Assembly (NCBI RefSeq): GCF_000143415.4
Contig: NW_003314436.1
Location: 84,150 to 120,278, forward strand
DNA from: Selaginella moellendorffii
Lineage: Eukaryota > Streptophyta > Lycopodiopsida > Selaginellales > Selaginellaceae
DNA: 36,129 nucleotides
Reading direction: 5' to 3'
In this document: positions 35,201 to 36,129 of the stretch, in pieces
Layout: every line of letters begins with the position of its first letter
Numbering within the stretch: position 1 is the first letter of the stretch
Program-made: the position numbers and the translations under genes
The notes under the pieces: model-generated
The model's database searches: none
What the model saw: only the letters and a program-made list of their open reading frames with translations
What the model was told of the DNA's origin: nothing

Positions 35201-36129
35201 AACGCTACAAAAGAAAGGTACAAGGGTCACCTTTCTCAAAAAAGTGCAACAACCACTTTTCTACACTAATTCCAGACTCTATCCAACTCAATTGCCTTAG
35301 CCCCAAAAGTCAGCATCCCTTTCGGGCCGCATCATACAAACTACATACTAAAGTCTAAGCTAACTGAAGTCAACTCCAACCCCTTCACTAGTTTGTATTG
35401 GCTTTTGAAAACGGAATGGTTTTCGAGCAAAGTGATAACAGATCAGCCATTGGAAAAGTCTAAGAAAATTTATGGAAAATTTTCCATCCTAGAGAAAGAA
35501 TGGCTCTCAGTCCAGGAATGCAAACTTTCAAGACTCAACCAACTTCCTCCTACTTAACCACTTCACATAGGCTCACCTCAACACAAATTCTTATGATCCA
35601 TAGTATGTTTAAGCCTCGAACATCTTTTTACCCATTCTTCCGACATCCAATACCGACATCCGCAAAATGCAAAGTGAACATCCAAGGCTTGATCACGAAG
35701 ACCACATCTTCGGATATCCACATTGCACTAACACTCTTCTTCAATCACCTTCAAGATACAATGTGAAGCTAAAACACTAACAAGAAAAATGACATGGAAA
35801 ATCAAGCTTTAAGGAAACTTCCTCATCACTTAAAATAATAATGCCACTTCCACTAACACAAGTGCTAGTAATGTCAATGCTTCAACCTCACACCTTCTCT
35901 ATCCAACAATCTACTCCAAGTGTTAACGGATCAACTAATGAGCTATAGCAAATGAATGCTACAACCCTTTCTAACACCTTATGGGCAAACCCTCAAGGAA
36001 ATAAGGAACCAACTTAAGCTTAGCATAATGAATCACCATTGAGAATCCAGTCAAAGCTACTACAATGCTACTTCGTGCAAGTAGACTAGCTTCACTATCA
36101 ACCACTTTGGGGTTGATCATTATAACCAA
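32282..36129. other. A-rich, G-poor non-coding sequence to the window end
   Basis: No open frame exceeds 90 codons and none resembles a known domain on either strand. In the rows starting 33241, 33541, 34501 and 34801, base counts are A 95, C 54, G 36 and T 55 of 240, a clear strand asymmetry. It may be the body of an antisense retroelement without coding capacity (LARD-like) or a decayed one; this is inference. Confidence 0.5.

Overview
The window is land-plant nuclear DNA. The genes are plant families (LRR-VIII receptor kinases, a TBL wall O-acetyltransferase, WDR83, an EngB GTPase with an organelle-type N-terminus). Host introns are mostly 40-100 bp, and genes are packed tightly between AT-rich and retroelement-rich stretches. 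This style fits an early-diverging land plant; my best guess is the lycophyte Selaginella, which is inference.

Left arm (1-8791): two LRR-VIII-1 (HPCA1/CARD1-like) receptor kinases sit head to head, minus at 54-3876 (19 exons, 944 aa) and plus at 4510-8791 (18 exons, 945 aa). Their exon maps match almost one to one, so they are an old inverted duplicate. The 633 bp between the start codons holds five W-box sequences. An AT-rich gene-free stretch (8792-12012) follows, with one 139-bp-period tandem duplication.

Middle (12013-20171): a trichome-birefringence-like acetyltransferase (minus, 3 exons, one GC-AG intron); a single-exon basic protein of unknown function with a likely mitochondrial presequence (plus); an EngB/YihA GTPase with an N-terminal extension of about 665 residues (minus, 14 exons, 863 aa), whose stop lies 64 bp from the stop of the unknown gene; and a WDR83/MORG1 WD40 protein (minus, 7 exons) with an apparent one-base frameshift. 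Three of these genes carry a telo-box 10 bp before the start codon.

Right arm (20172-36129): repeats. The main item is a Ty3/Gypsy chromovirus at about 23616-30761 with two LTRs about 5% diverged, a tRNA-iMet primer site, gag, protease, RT, RNase H, integrase and chromodomain. It is broken by stop codons that look like cytosine-deamination products, plus one frameshift. Two GT-AG intron-like segments of 47 and 52 bp interrupt its integrase and post-integrase coding sequence, and removing each restores the frame. This is the most unusual signal in the window. Around it lie inverted partial relatives (21179-23597, 30762-31117, 31118-31692). All share a module of a 14-19 bp G (or C) run at the LTR edge beside a 12-bp GAGTCCGAG-type minisatellite. 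From 32271 onward an A-rich, G-poor sequence without recognisable coding runs to the window end, perhaps the inside of another antisense element.

All gene models come from hand splicing: GT-AG borders were accepted only where phase and family similarity agreed across the junction.
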